Assembly (NCBI GenBank): GCA_015229005.1
Contig: JADGCL010000007.1
Span: 1-63,137 of the forward strand
Origin: Magnetococcales bacterium
GTDB lineage: Bacteria; Pseudomonadota; Magnetococcia; Magnetococcales; JADGCL01
Reading direction: 5' to 3'
Length of the DNA stretch: 63,137 bases
Positions 1 to 10,800 of the stretch are shown here, piece after piece. Each line of letters begins with the position of its first letter. Position 1 is the first letter of the stretch. The notes under the pieces were generated by a model that made no database searches, had not been told where the DNA came from, and worked only from the letters and a program-made list of their open reading frames with translations. Position numbers and translations under genes: made by a program.

Positions 1-3000
1 CGGCGGTGATTGATCTCTCTGCATTGGACGGAACCAACGGCTTCCGCCTTAATGGTGCAGTGGCCTATGACCAGAGCGGGATCTCGGTGAGCGGGGCCGG
101 GGATTTCAATGGTGACGGTTTCGCCGATATCCTGATCGGGGCTTGGAAGAGCGATTCCGCCTACACCGATTCTGGTTCTGCCTATGTGGTCTTTGGTGCG
201 CCGACCCAGGCGGCCACGATCTCTCTCGGCTCTCTGGATGGCCGGAATGGAGTCTGCCTGGTTGGTGACGCCGATGGCTTCAGCGGCGCCTGGGTGAGTG
301 GTGTCGGTGATGTCAACGGCGATGGTCTGGCCGAGGTCATGGTCGGGGGCAGCACCTCGGGGGCGACCTATGTGGTCTTTGGCCAGGCCTCCGGCTCTGC
401 CGCCACGCTCGATCTTGCCACCCTGGATGGCAGCGCCGGTTTCAGCCTCATCTTCGATGGTAACGAGGGGGACGGCTTGGTCGTGAGCGGGGCCGGCGAT
501 GTCAACGGCGATGGTTTTGCCGACCTCATCGTCGGCGCCGGCAAGGCCGACTCCGATTCTTACTACGACGTTGGGGCGAGCTTTGTCGTCTTTGGTCGTG
601 CCTCCGGTTTCGGTTCCCCGATCGATCTCGCTCTCCTGGATGGTGTGGACGGATTCCGTCTTGAGGGGGCATGGGAATATGACCAGAGCGGTGTCGCCGT
701 CAGTGGTGCCGGGGATATCAACGGCGACGGCTTCGATGATCTCCTGGTCGGCGCCTATGGGGTTGATCGCGGTGAGGAGGTCAGTGTTGGTGCGAGCTAT
801 GTGGTATTTGGTCGGGGAGGCGCCTTTGCTCCTGTGACCCTCCTCTCCGGACTGGACGGGCGGACCGGTTTCCGTCTGGAGGGGGTTGCGGCCCAGGACT
901 TCAGCGGCTACGCAGTGAGCCGTGCCGGGGATATCGATGGGGATGGGTTCGATGATCTCCTGATCGGGGCCTACGGGGCGGATTTGGGTGCCGTCGACAC
1001 GGGGGCCTCCTATCTCTTTCTCGGGGGCAACCTCACCGAGGCCCCGACAACTGCCCTGAGTCTTGGCGGGAGTTCCGCCGCCGAAATCCTTCGGGGTGGT
1101 CTGGGGGCCGACTCCTTGACCGGTGCGGGCGGTGCCGATGTCCTGATCGGCGGGGCCGGCGATGACCTTCTGTTCGTCGGGGATACGACTTTCCTGAAGG
1201 TCGATGGCGGTGGCGGTCGCGACCTCCTGCGCCTGGAGGGGAGCGGTCTGGCCCTGGATCTTTCTCTGCCGGGTGTTGGAACTCGGATCCAGGATATCGA
1301 GATTGTGGATCTTGGTGTGGGCAATACCCTCAAGATCGATGTCGCCGCTCGTGTAAGCGGGATCTCCGGCAGCGACAGGACCCTGCGGCTGATGGGCGAT
1401 GGTTCTGACCGGCTTCTCCTGGGTGATGCCTGGTCGTTTACCGCCGATGCCGTCGTCGATGGCGGTCTGAGCTATGACCTCTATGTGAATGGCGGCAACC
1501 GGCTTCTGGTTGATGCCGGGATCGAGGTCCTCCGTTCCGTGGTTTCTCTGGCCTCTCTGGACGGCGGCAAGGGTTTTCGACTTGCGGGGGAGGCCTACGA
1601 CGCCAGTGGTGTTTCGGTGGCTGGCGCCGGGGATATCAATGGCGATGGTCTCGATGATTTCATCATTGGCGCCATGGGGGCGAGCCCCGGGTTTCCGGGG
1701 GCGGGGAGCAGTTACGTCGTCTTCGGAAACGTCGGCGGCTTCTCTGCCTCGATCGATCTGGCCGATCCCCTTGTTCTGGACGGAGTCGCCGGGTTCCGCA
1801 TCGATGGAGCTGCCGCCGCCGATCTCAGTGGGATATCGGTCGCGGGTGCGGGAGATGTCAATGGGGATGGTTTCGACGATCTTTTCGTGGGGGCCCTGCG
1901 GGCAGACCCGAACGGCAGTGATTCCGGTGCCGGCTATGTGATATTCGGCAAGGCCGGAGGGTTCACCCCAGCCCTGGACCTCTCCAGTCTCGACGGAACC
2001 AGTGGGTTCCGTCTGGATGGTGGGGCGGCGGGCGATTTCACCAGTGCCTCTCTGACGGGCGCCGGTGATGTCAACGGCGACGGCTTGGATGATCTCATTA
2101 TCGGTGCCCACCAGGCCGATTCGGGCGCTGCGATGGATGCTGGTGCCAGCTATGTGGTTTTCGGCAAGACCGGCGGGTTTGCTGCGACCCTGAATCTCGC
2201 GACCCTGGATGGGGTCTCGGGATTTCGCCTGAGTGGGGGGGCGGCCTTCGATTCCAGCGGTTTTGCGGTGAGCAGCGCCGGTGATGTCAACGGCGACGGC
2301 TTCGACGATATCGTGATCGGTGCCTACCAGGCCGATCCCGGCTCTCTTGCTGACTCGGGGGCGAGTTATGTGATTTTTGGCGGGAGTTTGGGGTTTGCCG
2401 CCGAAATCAGTCTGTCGGGTTTGGATGGTTCCACCGGTTTTCGCCTGAATGGGGTGGCGGTCGGTGATCAGAGCGGCTACTCGGTGAGTGGTGCCGGGGA
2501 CATCAACGGTGACGGTTTCGACGATCTTCTCATCGGTGCCCCCTATGCCGATACGGGGGGCGGCAATTCCGGGGCGAGTTACGTTCTCTTTGGCCAGGCT
2601 ACCTGGACGGTCTCGGTAGATCTGGCCAGCCTGGATGGTACGGCTGGTTTTCGCCTGGATGGGATCTTGGCCGGCGACCAGAGTGGCAACTCTGTGGCTG
2701 GCGCCGGGGATATCAATGGCGATGGATTCGACGATCTTCTCATCGGATCCAATTATGCCGATCCGTCAGGGGTCGATTCCGGCATGAGCCATGTGGTTTT
2801 CGGGAAGGCCGGGGGCTTCGCTCCCAGCCTTGACCTGACCACTCTGGATGCCCTGAGCGGGTTGCGCCTGGACGGGGTGGCCGCGGGGGACAAGAGCGGC
2901 TATGCGGTCAGTGGCGCTGGTGATGTCAATGGAGACGGTTTTGACGACGTTCTCATCGGTGCTTATACCGCCGATGTTGGGGGGACGGGTTCCGGGGCGA

Positions 3001-6000
3001 CGTATGTCGTCTTCGGGGGCAACTTCGGCCAGGCTCCGGTCATTCCCCAGAGCTTGGTCGGTTCGGGAATCGCCGACATTCTTCGTGGCGGGCTGGGGGC
3101 CGACACCCTGACCGGAGGCGGTGGCGCGGATCTCCTGATTGGGGGCGGCGGGAACGATCTCCTGATCGTCTCCGACGCGACGTTCCGCCGGGTCGATGGT
3201 GGTTCAGGGGACGACATACTGTTTCTGGCCGGGACCGGCTTAGCCTTGGATCTTGCCGCCATCGGGATGAGCAATCGCATTCAGGAAATCGAAACCATTG
3301 ATCTTGGAGTCGGAAGCGGCAACAACACCTTGAAAATCGATCTTGCTGCCCGCGTGAGCCAGATTTCCGGCTCGGGCGAATTTCTCAAGGTGATGGGCGA
3401 TGGCGCCGACCGGCTCTACCTCGGGGATACCTGGACGGTCACTGCCAACCATACCACCGACGCTGGCGAGAGCTACGACCTCTACCAGCATGGGGGCAAT
3501 CGGCTCCTGGTCGACAGCGATATCTTTGTCACTCGTTCCATCATCTCGCTTTCTTCCCTGGATGGGACGAACGGCTTCCGCCTGGATGGCGTGGCGGGAT
3601 ACGATGTGAGCGGCGTCTCGGTCAACGGCGCCGGGGACGTCAACAACGACGGCTATGCCGATGTCCTGATCGGCGCCCAGATGGCCGATGCGCCTCTGTA
3701 CAATTCCGGGGCAAGTTACCTCTTCTTCGGTGCGGCCTCCGGGTTTGCCCCCCAAATCAGTCTTTCCACCCTGAACGGCACGACCGGCTTTCGTCTGAGC
3801 GGTGTTGGCGCCGATGATTACTGCGGAAATTCGGTCAGCGGCGCTGGAGACATCAATGGCGATGGTTTCGCCGATTTCATCGTGGGCGCCCGCATGGCCG
3901 ATTCAGGAAGCAGCGATGCCGGGGCCAGCTATGTGATTTTTGGCAAGGCGTCCGGGTTCTCCTCCCAGCTCGATCCTTCCACCCTGAACGGCACGACCGG
4001 GTTCCGCCTGGACGGCGTGGCAGCTGGCGACAGGAGCGGCTGGTCGGTGGATGGGGCCGGCGATGTCAACGGCGATGGTCTTTCCGATATCATCGTGGGG
4101 GCGGTCTGGGCTTCACCGGACGCCGTCACCTCCGGGGCGAGCTACGTCGTTTTCGGCAAGACCTCGGGGTTTGCATCCCAGATCAATCTTTCCACTCTCG
4201 ATGGCACGAGTGGCTTTCGTCTGGATGGCGCGGCTGTATGGGATGGAAGTGGACTGTCGGTCAGTGGCGCCGGCGATGTCAACGGCGACGGCTTCGACGA
4301 TGTCATCATCGATTCGCCGAGGTCCCAATCGGGTACCCTGGAACTTGGGACGAGCTATGTCGTTTTTGGCAAGGGAAGCGGCTTCACCGCTCAGATTGAT
4401 CTGGCGACCCTGGATGGCACCACGGGTTTCCGCATGGACGATCTCGTCATGAACGGCTTTGGCAACCCCCTGGTCAGCGGTGCGGGGGACGTGAATGGCG
4501 ATGGTTTCGACGATCTTATCGTGGGAGGCCCCGCCGCCGACCACGAAGGCACCGATTCAGGGTCGTGCTACATTGTGTTCGGCAAGGCCTCCGGATTTAC
4601 CACCCAATTCGACCTCTCCACCCTGAATGGTACCAACGGCTTCCGCCTGGACGGGTTGGCAGCCGGTGATGAGACCGGTCGCTCCGTCAGCAGCGCTGGC
4701 GATGTCAATGGCGACGGTCTTGCCGATCTCATTGTGGGCGCTTTTCATGCCGACACCAATGGCGGCGATTCCGGAGCCAGCTACGTGATTTACGGCAGGA
4801 CCTCCGGGTTTGCGGCGCAGCTCGACCTCGCCACCCTGGATGGTGCCACCGGATTCCGCCTGGACGGCGCTGCGGCGGGAGACAATAGCGGCCATTCGGT
4901 CAGCGGCGCCGGCGATGTCAACAGCGACGGCTTTGACGACCTCCTTGTCGGGGCCCCCTGGGCCGATGCCGGCGGGGAGTTTTCCGGATCGACTTTCGTC
5001 GTTTTCGGCGGCAATTTCGCCGGGGCCCCGGTCACCTCACAGACCCTGAGCGGTTCGGGAATCGCCGACGTCCTCCTCGGCGGGTTGGGGGCCGACACCC
5101 TGATCGGAGGCGGTGGTGCGGATCTCCTGATCGGGGGTGCCGGGAACGATCTTCTGACCATCTCCGACGCGACGTTCCGCCAGGTCGACGGCGGCAGCGG
5201 CCTCGATACCCTGAAACTGGCCACCGACTTCAACCTGAACCTGATGGTCGCGGGCATGAGTCCACGGATCGAGAATATCGAGATCATCGATCTTGGGGTA
5301 GGCAGCGACAACCATATCCTGACGGCGCGGCAGTGGCATTTCAGTCAGCTCTTCGGCGAGGGTGCCCACCTCCGCATCCTCGGTGATAGCAACGATGTTC
5401 TCCATATCGGCGTGGGATGGGGCTACACTGCCGGCTACGAAACCAGCGGTGGTGAGACCTTTGACCTCTACTCCAAGGATGGGGTCTCACTCCTGATCGA
5501 CAACTCCATCGGCATGTTTCTCGATCCCGTGGTCCTCGACCTCGCGGGGGATGGCCTCGATCTTGTCGATTGCGGCCAGGGCCGGTATTTCGACATGGGC
5601 CTCACTGGCCTGCCGCACGCAACCGGCTGGGTCGGGGCCGGTGATGCTTTTCTTGCCCTGGATCGCAACCACGATGGTCGGATCAATGACGCCGGCGAGC
5701 TCTTCTCCGAACGGATGTTCCCCGACGCCCACTCCGGCATGGAAGCCCTCTCCCGGCTCGATACGAATCAGGACCATCGTCTCGATGCCCTCGACGACAC
5801 CTTTGCCGAACTCCGTGTTTGGCAGGACGCGAACCAGGATGGCGTCTCGGATCCCGAAGAACTCACCTCCCTGCCGGGGAGAGGCATCGATTCGGTCTCC
5901 CTCGAGACCACCGCCAGCGACTACTGGCGGGGGAACAACCAGATCCTGAGCGAAGGTCGTTTCGGTTTTGCCGACGGTGGCCTGGGGCGTCTCATGGAGG

Positions 6001-6389
6001 TGGCCTTTCTCCACCATCCCGATGAGATTCCCCCTACCTTGGGAGTTTCGGCCACGCCCGCCGACGGCGGAGCTGCCTCTGGAGGCGGCGCTGGCTTTAC
6101 CCTGGCGGAGGCCCTCGGCGATTTCCTTCCTGCGACACCGACCTCGGCGCTTTTTGGTGATGAAGGGAGCGCCGAGGGAGGGTGTTTTTCCTTCGACTCC
6201 GTCGGGGATGGGGGGGATTTCTCGGTCCTGGGGAATGCCGTCGCCGATCATCTGGCCTTTCTTGGTGAGAGTGGCGGCGATCCTCTTGACCAACGGGAGC
6301 AGGGAGCCGATACCCTGCCCGAGGTGGTTTCCCTCCCCGGGCTGGAGGAGGTCGGCCAGCAGCCATTGTCGCTCCTTCCCCATGCTTGA
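1..6389 (+). CDS. Giant FG-GAP beta-propeller / RTX-like secreted protein (5' partial)
   Basis: The reading frame is open at the window edge, so this is the C-terminal ~2,128 residues of a larger protein. It consists of FG-GAP (integrin-alpha-type) blades, each with a core like GAGDVNGDGFDDLLIGA, a DxNxDGxxD calcium loop. Blades come in blocks of 5 (truncated), 7 and 7. Each block closes with a RTX-like Gly/Asp stretch (GGLGADTLTGGGGADLLIGG type) and a ~120-residue spacer. The C-terminal ~260 residues carry EF-hand-like repeats (DRNHDGRINDAGELF, DANQDGVSDPEEL), typical of the end of type I secreted RTX proteins. No N-terminal signal can be assessed. The tolC homologue starts 69 bases after the stop, which fits type I secretion. 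Likely an extracellular calcium-binding adhesin or surface protein; ligand unknown. Confidence 0.9.
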   Translation, partial: AVIDLSALDGTNGFRLNGAVAYDQSGISVSGAGDFNGDGFADILIGAWKSDSAYTDSGSAYVVFGAPTQAATISLGSLDGRNGVCLVGDADGFSGAWVSGVGDVNGDGLAEVMVGGSTSGATYVVFGQASGSAATLDLATLDGSAGFSLIFDGNEGDGLVVSGAGDVNGDGFADLIVGAGKADSDSYYDVGASFVVFGRASGFGSPIDLALLDGVDGFRLEGAWEYDQSGVAVSGAGDINGDGFDDLLVGAYGVDRGEEVSVGASYVVFGRGGAFAPVTLLSGLDGRTGFRLEGVAAQDFSGYAVSRAGDIDGDGFDDLLIGAYGADLGAVDTGASYLFLGGNLTEAPTTALSLGGSSAAEILRGGLGADSLTGAGGADVLIGGAGDDLLFVGDTTFLKVDGGGGRDLLRLEGSGLALDLSLPGVGTRIQDIEIVDLGVGNTLKIDVAARVSGISGSDRTLRLMGDGSDRLLLGDAWSFTADAVVDGGLSYDLYVNGGNRLLVDAGIEVLRSVVSLASLDGGKGFRLAGEAYDASGVSVAGAGDINGDGLDDFIIGAMGASPGFPGAGSSYVVFGNVGGFSASIDLADPLVLDGVAGFRIDGAAAADLSGISVAGAGDVNGDGFDDLFVGALRADPNGSDSGAGYVIFGKAGGFTPALDLSSLDGTSGFRLDGGAAGDFTSASLTGAGDVNGDGLDDLIIGAHQADSGAAMDAGASYVVFGKTGGFAATLNLATLDGVSGFRLSGGAAFDSSGFAVSSAGDVNGDGFDDIVIGAYQADPGSLADSGASYVIFGGSLGFAAEISLSGLDGSTGFRLNGVAVGDQSGYSVSGAGDINGDGFDDLLIGAPYADTGGGNSGASYVLFGQATWTVSVDLASLDGTAGFRLDGILAGDQSGNSVAGAGDINGDGFDDLLIGSNYADPSGVDSGMSHVVFGKAGGFAPSLDLTTLDALSGLRLDGVAAGDKSGYAVSGAGDVNGDGFDDVLIGAYTADVGGTGSGATYVVFGGNFGQAPVIPQSLVGSGIADILRGGLGADTLTGGGGADLLIGGGGNDLLIVSDATFRRVDGGSGDDILFLAGTGLALDLAAIGMSNRIQEIETIDLGVGSGNNTLKIDLAARVSQISGSGEFLKVMGDGADRLYLGDTWTVTANHTTDAGESYDLYQHGGNRLLVDSDIFVTRSIISLSSLDGTNGFRLDGVAGYDVSGVSVNGAGDVNNDGYADVLIGAQMADAPLYNSGASYLFFGAASGFAPQISLSTLNGTTGFRLSGVGADDYCGNSVSGAGDINGDGFADFIVGARMADSGSSDAGASYVIFGKASGFSSQLDPSTLNGTTGFRLDGVAAGDRSGWSVDGAGDVNGDGLSDIIVGAVWASPDAVTSGASYVVFGKTSGFASQINLSTLDGTSGFRLDGAAVWDGSGLSVSGAGDVNGDGFDDVIIDSPRSQSGTLELGTSYVVFGKGSGFTAQIDLATLDGTTGFRMDDLVMNGFGNPLVSGAGDVNGDGFDDLIVGGPAADHEGTDSGSCYIVFGKASGFTTQFDLSTLNGTNGFRLDGLAAGDETGRSVSSAGDVNGDGLADLIVGAFHADTNGGDSGASYVIYGRTSGFAAQLDLATLDGATGFRLDGAAAGDNSGHSVSGAGDVNSDGFDDLLVGAPWADAGGEFSGSTFVVFGGNFAGAPVTSQTLSGSGIADVLLGGLGADTLIGGGGADLLIGGAGNDLLTISDATFRQVDGGSGLDTLKLATDFNLNLMVAGMSPRIENIEIIDLGVGSDNHILTARQWHFSQLFGEGAHLRILGDSNDVLHIGVGWGYTAGYETSGGETFDLYSKDGVSLLIDNSIGMFLDPVVLDLAGDGLDLVDCGQGRYFDMGLTGLPHATGWVGAGDAFLALDRNHDGRINDAGELFSERMFPDAHSGMEALSRLDTNQDHRLDALDDTFAELRVWQDANQDGVSDPEELTSLPGRGIDSVSLETTASDYWRGNNQILSEGRFGFADGGLGRLMEVAFLHHPDEIPPTLGVSATPADGGAASGGGAGFTLAEALGDFLPATPTSALFGDEGSAEGGCFSFDSVGDGGDFSVLGNAVADHLAFLGESGGDPLDQREQGADTLPEVVSLPGLEEVGQQPLSLLPHA

Positions 6390-6458
6390 GGTGGCTTCAG
6401 GCAAGGGCGAGGGATCCTGTTTCCTGGACAATCGATAGTCGTCAGTGAGGTTCGTTTG

Positions 6459-7877
6459 ATGTTCTCTTCTCGTCTGCGGTTGATCCTGCTTCTCCCCCTG
6501 TTGTTGGCCAACACCGAGGCGAGGGGGGTGGGGACGGATCGTCCTGTCGGTCACCTGAGCTACCGGATCGGTTCGCTTGCGGCGGTCTCGACCGGGGAGT
6601 CTCCCGGGAGTGTTTCTCCCCCGAAGGGGGGAACGTTGCTGGCGGAAAATAATGGAAGTTCCCGCGCCGGGTCGGAAAAGGGGGGTTCCCGGGCTTCTGC
6701 TCCCAAGGCGGCTTCTGCTCCCAAGGCGGCTTCTGCTCCCAAGGCGGCTTCGGCCCCCAAGGCGGTCAGGGGCGTGGCTGGTTCTCCCGAGCCGCTCCCG
6801 GACAAGGCCAAGGTCAAGGCTGGGGCGAAGTCGAAGGCAAAGGCTGGCGCCACTGCTCTCCCGAAGGCTGGAGAGCTCCCCCCGGGTTCCGGTTCCGCCG
6901 GGAAGTCGGGGATGGCGCTCTCCCCCGCTCCCCGGGTCGCCGGGGAGAGTCTGACCGACGCGGTTCGGAAGGTGCTCGCGGAACACGAAAGGATCAGGGC
7001 CGCCGAAAGTGACCGCAACGCTGCCCGGGAGCGGGTGCGGGAGGTCTTTGGCAACGCCTGGTTTCCCGGTCTGGAGGTGACGGCCAACTACGGGCAGGAA
7101 CGGCAGGGAAACAAGCCCGGTGGTGACACCAATCTCACCCCCCGGGAGTTTGATCTTGCCCTGACCCAGCGCCTCTGGGATTTCGGCAAGTCCCAGGCCG
7201 ACTCGCTCGCCGCCGAGTTGCAGTTCCGGCAGGCGGAGATGACCCTGGCGTTCGTGCGCCAGACGGTCGCCCTGGAGGCGGTCACGGCCTTTCTCAATTT
7301 CGATCGGATGCTCACCGTCCTGGAATACGCCCGGCAGTCCGAGGCCAACATCATGCAGCAGACGGAGGTGGAGAACATCAAGGTTGCGGCGGGTCAGGGC
7401 TACTCCACGGATGTGTTGCAGGCCAAGACACAGTTGGCCGGGGCCCAGGCGCGACGGATTCAGGCGGAGGGCGCCCTGGCGCAGATGCGGCACCGGGTCC
7501 TGGCCGTCTTCAAGCGCGAGCTTCAGGGAGTCGTCCTGCCCGCCGGCTGGGAATTGCCGCAGGCGCTGTTGCCGAAGAGCGAAGAGGAGGCCCTGACGAT
7601 CGCCCGTCGGGACAATCCCCAGCTCCAGGAATTGGCCCTGCTGGTCGAGGTGACCGAGGCCAGGGTAAAGGTGGCCGTGGCCGCAAGGCCGCCTGCATCC
7701 GTGGCCCTGAGGGTCACAGTGAAACTCCCCAACTCCCCGGCCAGGGTCGGCTGGCCACTGAAGGTGCGACTGGCGGCATCGAAGCGCAACCAGGAGACCC
7801 CTGCCGGCAGAGTGGCGCCAAGGGTGAGCGTATCGCCCACATCGGGGTCGGCGAAGGTCGCCGCCGGTACCTGGTAG
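6459..7877 (+). CDS. TolC-family outer-membrane efflux/secretion protein, C-terminally truncated
   Basis: ATG at 6459 follows a GAGG Shine-Dalgarno. A signal peptide (RLRLILLLPLLLANTEA) is followed by a low-complexity Ala/Lys/Pro linker with four tandem SAPKAA copies (about 6695-6765). The first OEP domain begins near residue 160 (SLTDAVRKVLAEHERIRAAE, then a LTQRLWDFGKSQADS strand-helix). It should form the outer-membrane channel of a type I secretion system, probably for the upstream FG-GAP protein. After codon ~405 (near 7665) the frame runs antisense through an Ig repeat of the neighbouring giant gene and ends at 7877. The second OEP half is therefore missing and the last ~70 codons are not TolC. 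As present it is unlikely to be functional. Confidence 0.8.
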   Translation: MFSSRLRLILLLPLLLANTEARGVGTDRPVGHLSYRIGSLAAVSTGESPGSVSPPKGGTLLAENNGSSRAGSEKGGSRASAPKAASAPKAASAPKAASAPKAVRGVAGSPEPLPDKAKVKAGAKSKAKAGATALPKAGELPPGSGSAGKSGMALSPAPRVAGESLTDAVRKVLAEHERIRAAESDRNAARERVREVFGNAWFPGLEVTANYGQERQGNKPGGDTNLTPREFDLALTQRLWDFGKSQADSLAAELQFRQAEMTLAFVRQTVALEAVTAFLNFDRMLTVLEYARQSEANIMQQTEVENIKVAAGQGYSTDVLQAKTQLAGAQARRIQAEGALAQMRHRVLAVFKRELQGVVLPAGWELPQALLPKSEEEALTIARRDNPQLQELALLVEVTEARVKVAVAARPPASVALRVTVKLPNSPARVGWPLKVRLAASKRNQETPAGRVAPRVSVSPTSGSAKVAAGTW

Positions 7878-10800
7878 AGAAAGGCCCGGCCCAGAGAGGC
7901 ACTCTGCGCCGCGATGGGAGTCGCCGACACAGGGGCGTCGTTGACATTGCCGACGGTAATGGCAAAAGCCCCGGCAACGCTGGCATTCTGACTGTCGGTC
8001 GCCACCACCTTGAGCTGGAGGGTACCCACCTCGGCGTTGTGGGGCGTCCCGGTGAAGGTGCGGGTATCGCGATCGAAACTCAGCCAGGAGGGAAGCGCCC
8101 CGCCGCTCAGAGTCGTCGCCGCCAGGGTCAGGGTATCGCCCACGTCGGCGTCGGCGAAGGTGGTCGCCGGCAATTGCCAGCGGAATAACTGATCCTGGGT
8201 CGCCGCCTGGTTCGGAATCGCCACCGCCAGGGTCGGGGCGGTGTTGGCGGTCTTCACCGTGAGGTCGAAGCTGTCGCTTACGGAGGCAACGCCATCGCTC
8301 GCAGTCACCCGGAGGGTATAGACCCCGGCCTGGGCATGGGTCGGGGTGCCGCTGAAGGTGCGCGTGGCGGCATCGAAACCAAGCCAGGAGGGAAGCGCCG
8401 CGCCACCCGATTGGGCAGCGAGATAGCTCAGCCGATCCCCGGCGTCGACATCCTGGAACGCGGCGGCACCGAGCTGGAAACTGAACCCCCGACCGCTCTC
8501 GACCGTCTGGTCGGGCAACGGCGTCACCAGAACCGGGGCATCGTTGACGTTCCCCACCGCAATGGTGAAACTCTGCGTCGCCTGGAGCCCGCCCGGGTCG
8601 GTCGCGGTCACCTTGACCACGGTGGTCGAACCCGCATCGGCATTGCCCGGGGTCCCGTGGAAATACCCCCCCCGGGCATCGAAACGAAGCCACCCGGGAA
8701 GAGAAACGCCCCCCAGAGGGAGAGCGCTCAAGGTCAGAAGATCACCGCCGTCGGGGTCGGTGAAACCCTCCTTGACCGAGTAGAGCCATGCCTGATCCTC
8801 CAGAGGCGCCTGCGCGGTCAAGGTCGTGGCCACCGTCGGCGCCCGGTTCGGGTCGGCGACATTCAGGGTGAGGATCTGCCCCGCCGACAACCCGCCGAGA
8901 TCGGTCGCGACCACCTTGAGGTTCACCGCCCCCAGCTCAGCCCGGGTCGGAGTACCGGCGAAGGTGCGCGTCGCCGCATCAAAGCTCAGCCAGGCCGGCA
9001 ACGGCGAGGTCGCCGAATCGGCCAGGGTGGCCGAAAACCGCAGGCTGTCGCCGGGATCCCGATCCTGGATCACCCCGGTCGGCAGGGTGAAACGGAAGGC
9101 CGTGCCGCTGTAGGCCGTCTGCGAAGCAAGCTGGGCCCCGGCCTCGGGGGCGTCGTTGACATTCACCACCGAGACGCCAAAACGCGCCGCCGCCTGGCCC
9201 CCGGCGCCGTCACTGGCGACTACCTTGACCCCGAAACTGCCAACATCGGCATTCCCGGGATTGCCAGAGAAGGTGCGGCTCGCCGGATCGAAGGAGAGCC
9301 AGGCCGGAAGGGCGCCGTTTTCACCGCTGGCAGTGTAGGTCAACGTCGTCCCCGGATCGGCATCGACAAAGGTCTCGACCGGCAGGGTGAAGAGAAAGGG
9401 CTGATCTTCCAGGGTACTCCGATCGACCAGGGGAGAGCCGAGAACAGGAGCGTGGTTGACCCCGACCACGGTCACCTGGAAGCTGTCGCTCGCGGTGGCA
9501 CGGGCGGTATCGGTCGCACTCACCGTGATCAGCACCGACCCACGATCCCCGGCAAGGGGAGTGCCGCCGAAAGTGGCGCTGGCGGCATCGAAGCTCATCC
9601 AGGCGGGGAGCGTGGAAGTCGAAAGAGTGAGGTCATCCCCGACATCCCGGTCAAGGAAAGTGTTGGCCGGCAGACGAAAACCGAAGGCCACCCCCTCCCG
9701 CACCTCCTGGTCGGCGATGGCATTCCCGAGAATGGGCGCATCGTTGACGTTGTCGACGCGGAGGGTGAAACCCACCGAGGCGCTCTTGCCGAAGGGATCG
9801 GTCGCCACCACCTTCAGGGGCAGGCTCCCCACGTCGGCGTCGCCGGGAGTGCCGCTGATGAGGCGGGTGTCGGGGTCGAAAAGAAGCCATCCCGGCAGGG
9901 CGCCGCCACCGGCAGGGAGGAGCGAAAGCCGTAAAATATCATCGTTGGCGTCGGTGAAGAGGGTGGAGGCGACGCGGTAGAGAAAGGGCTGATCCTCGGA
10001 GGTGCGAATCTCCGCCGGCAGAAGCCCCGCCACCGCCTGCGGCGCGAGGTTGGCATCCTTGACCTGGAGGGAAAAGAGCGCCGAGGCCGAAGCCAGAGAG
10101 GGGTCGGAAGCGGTCACCTTGAGGGTAAGGTTCCCGAGATCCGCCGCCGCCGGCAGGCCGGTGAAGGTCCGGCTCAGGGGCTCGAAGTGGAGCCAGCCGG
10201 GCAAGGCCGAGCCGTCCGCCCGGCTGGCCTGGTAGACCAGAGTATCGCCGGGATCGGCATCCGCGAAGGCGGTGGCGGGGAGATCCAGGCGGAAGGCGCG
10301 ACCGACGAAGGCAGTCTCCCCAATTAGAGGAGTCCCGACAACCGGGGCATCGTTGACATTGGCAACAGTAAGGGTGAACGACCCGGCGGCCGTCGCATTC
10401 AGGGCATCGGTCGCCACCACCTTGACGGCGATGCTCCCCACATCGGCATTCAGGGGAGTGCCGCTGAAGGTGCGGGTATCGGCATCGAACTGCAACCAGG
10501 CGGGCAGGTTGCCGCCGGCAAGGGTCTTGGCCGACAGGCGCAGGCTGTCCCCGGCGGCAAGATCGACGTCGCTGAAGGTGCCCGCAGGCAGCCGATAGGC
10601 GAAGGCAAGGCCCTGGGTCGCGCTCTGCGCGAGCGGCGCCACGGCCAGGGTCGGGGCGGAATTGGCAATATCGACCTTGAGATCGAAGGTGTCACTCGCC
10701 ACCAGCCCGGTGCCATCGGTCGCACTCACCTTGAGGGTATGCACCCCCGCAATCGCTCGATCGACCTGACCGGAAAAAGAGCGGGTGGCGGCGTCGAAGA

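Noticed and set aside
5487-8693. Minus-strand open frame of 1,068 codons
   Set aside because: It runs antisense to the FG-GAP C-terminus and tolC and then through the adhesin in a different frame; no start signal or homology.
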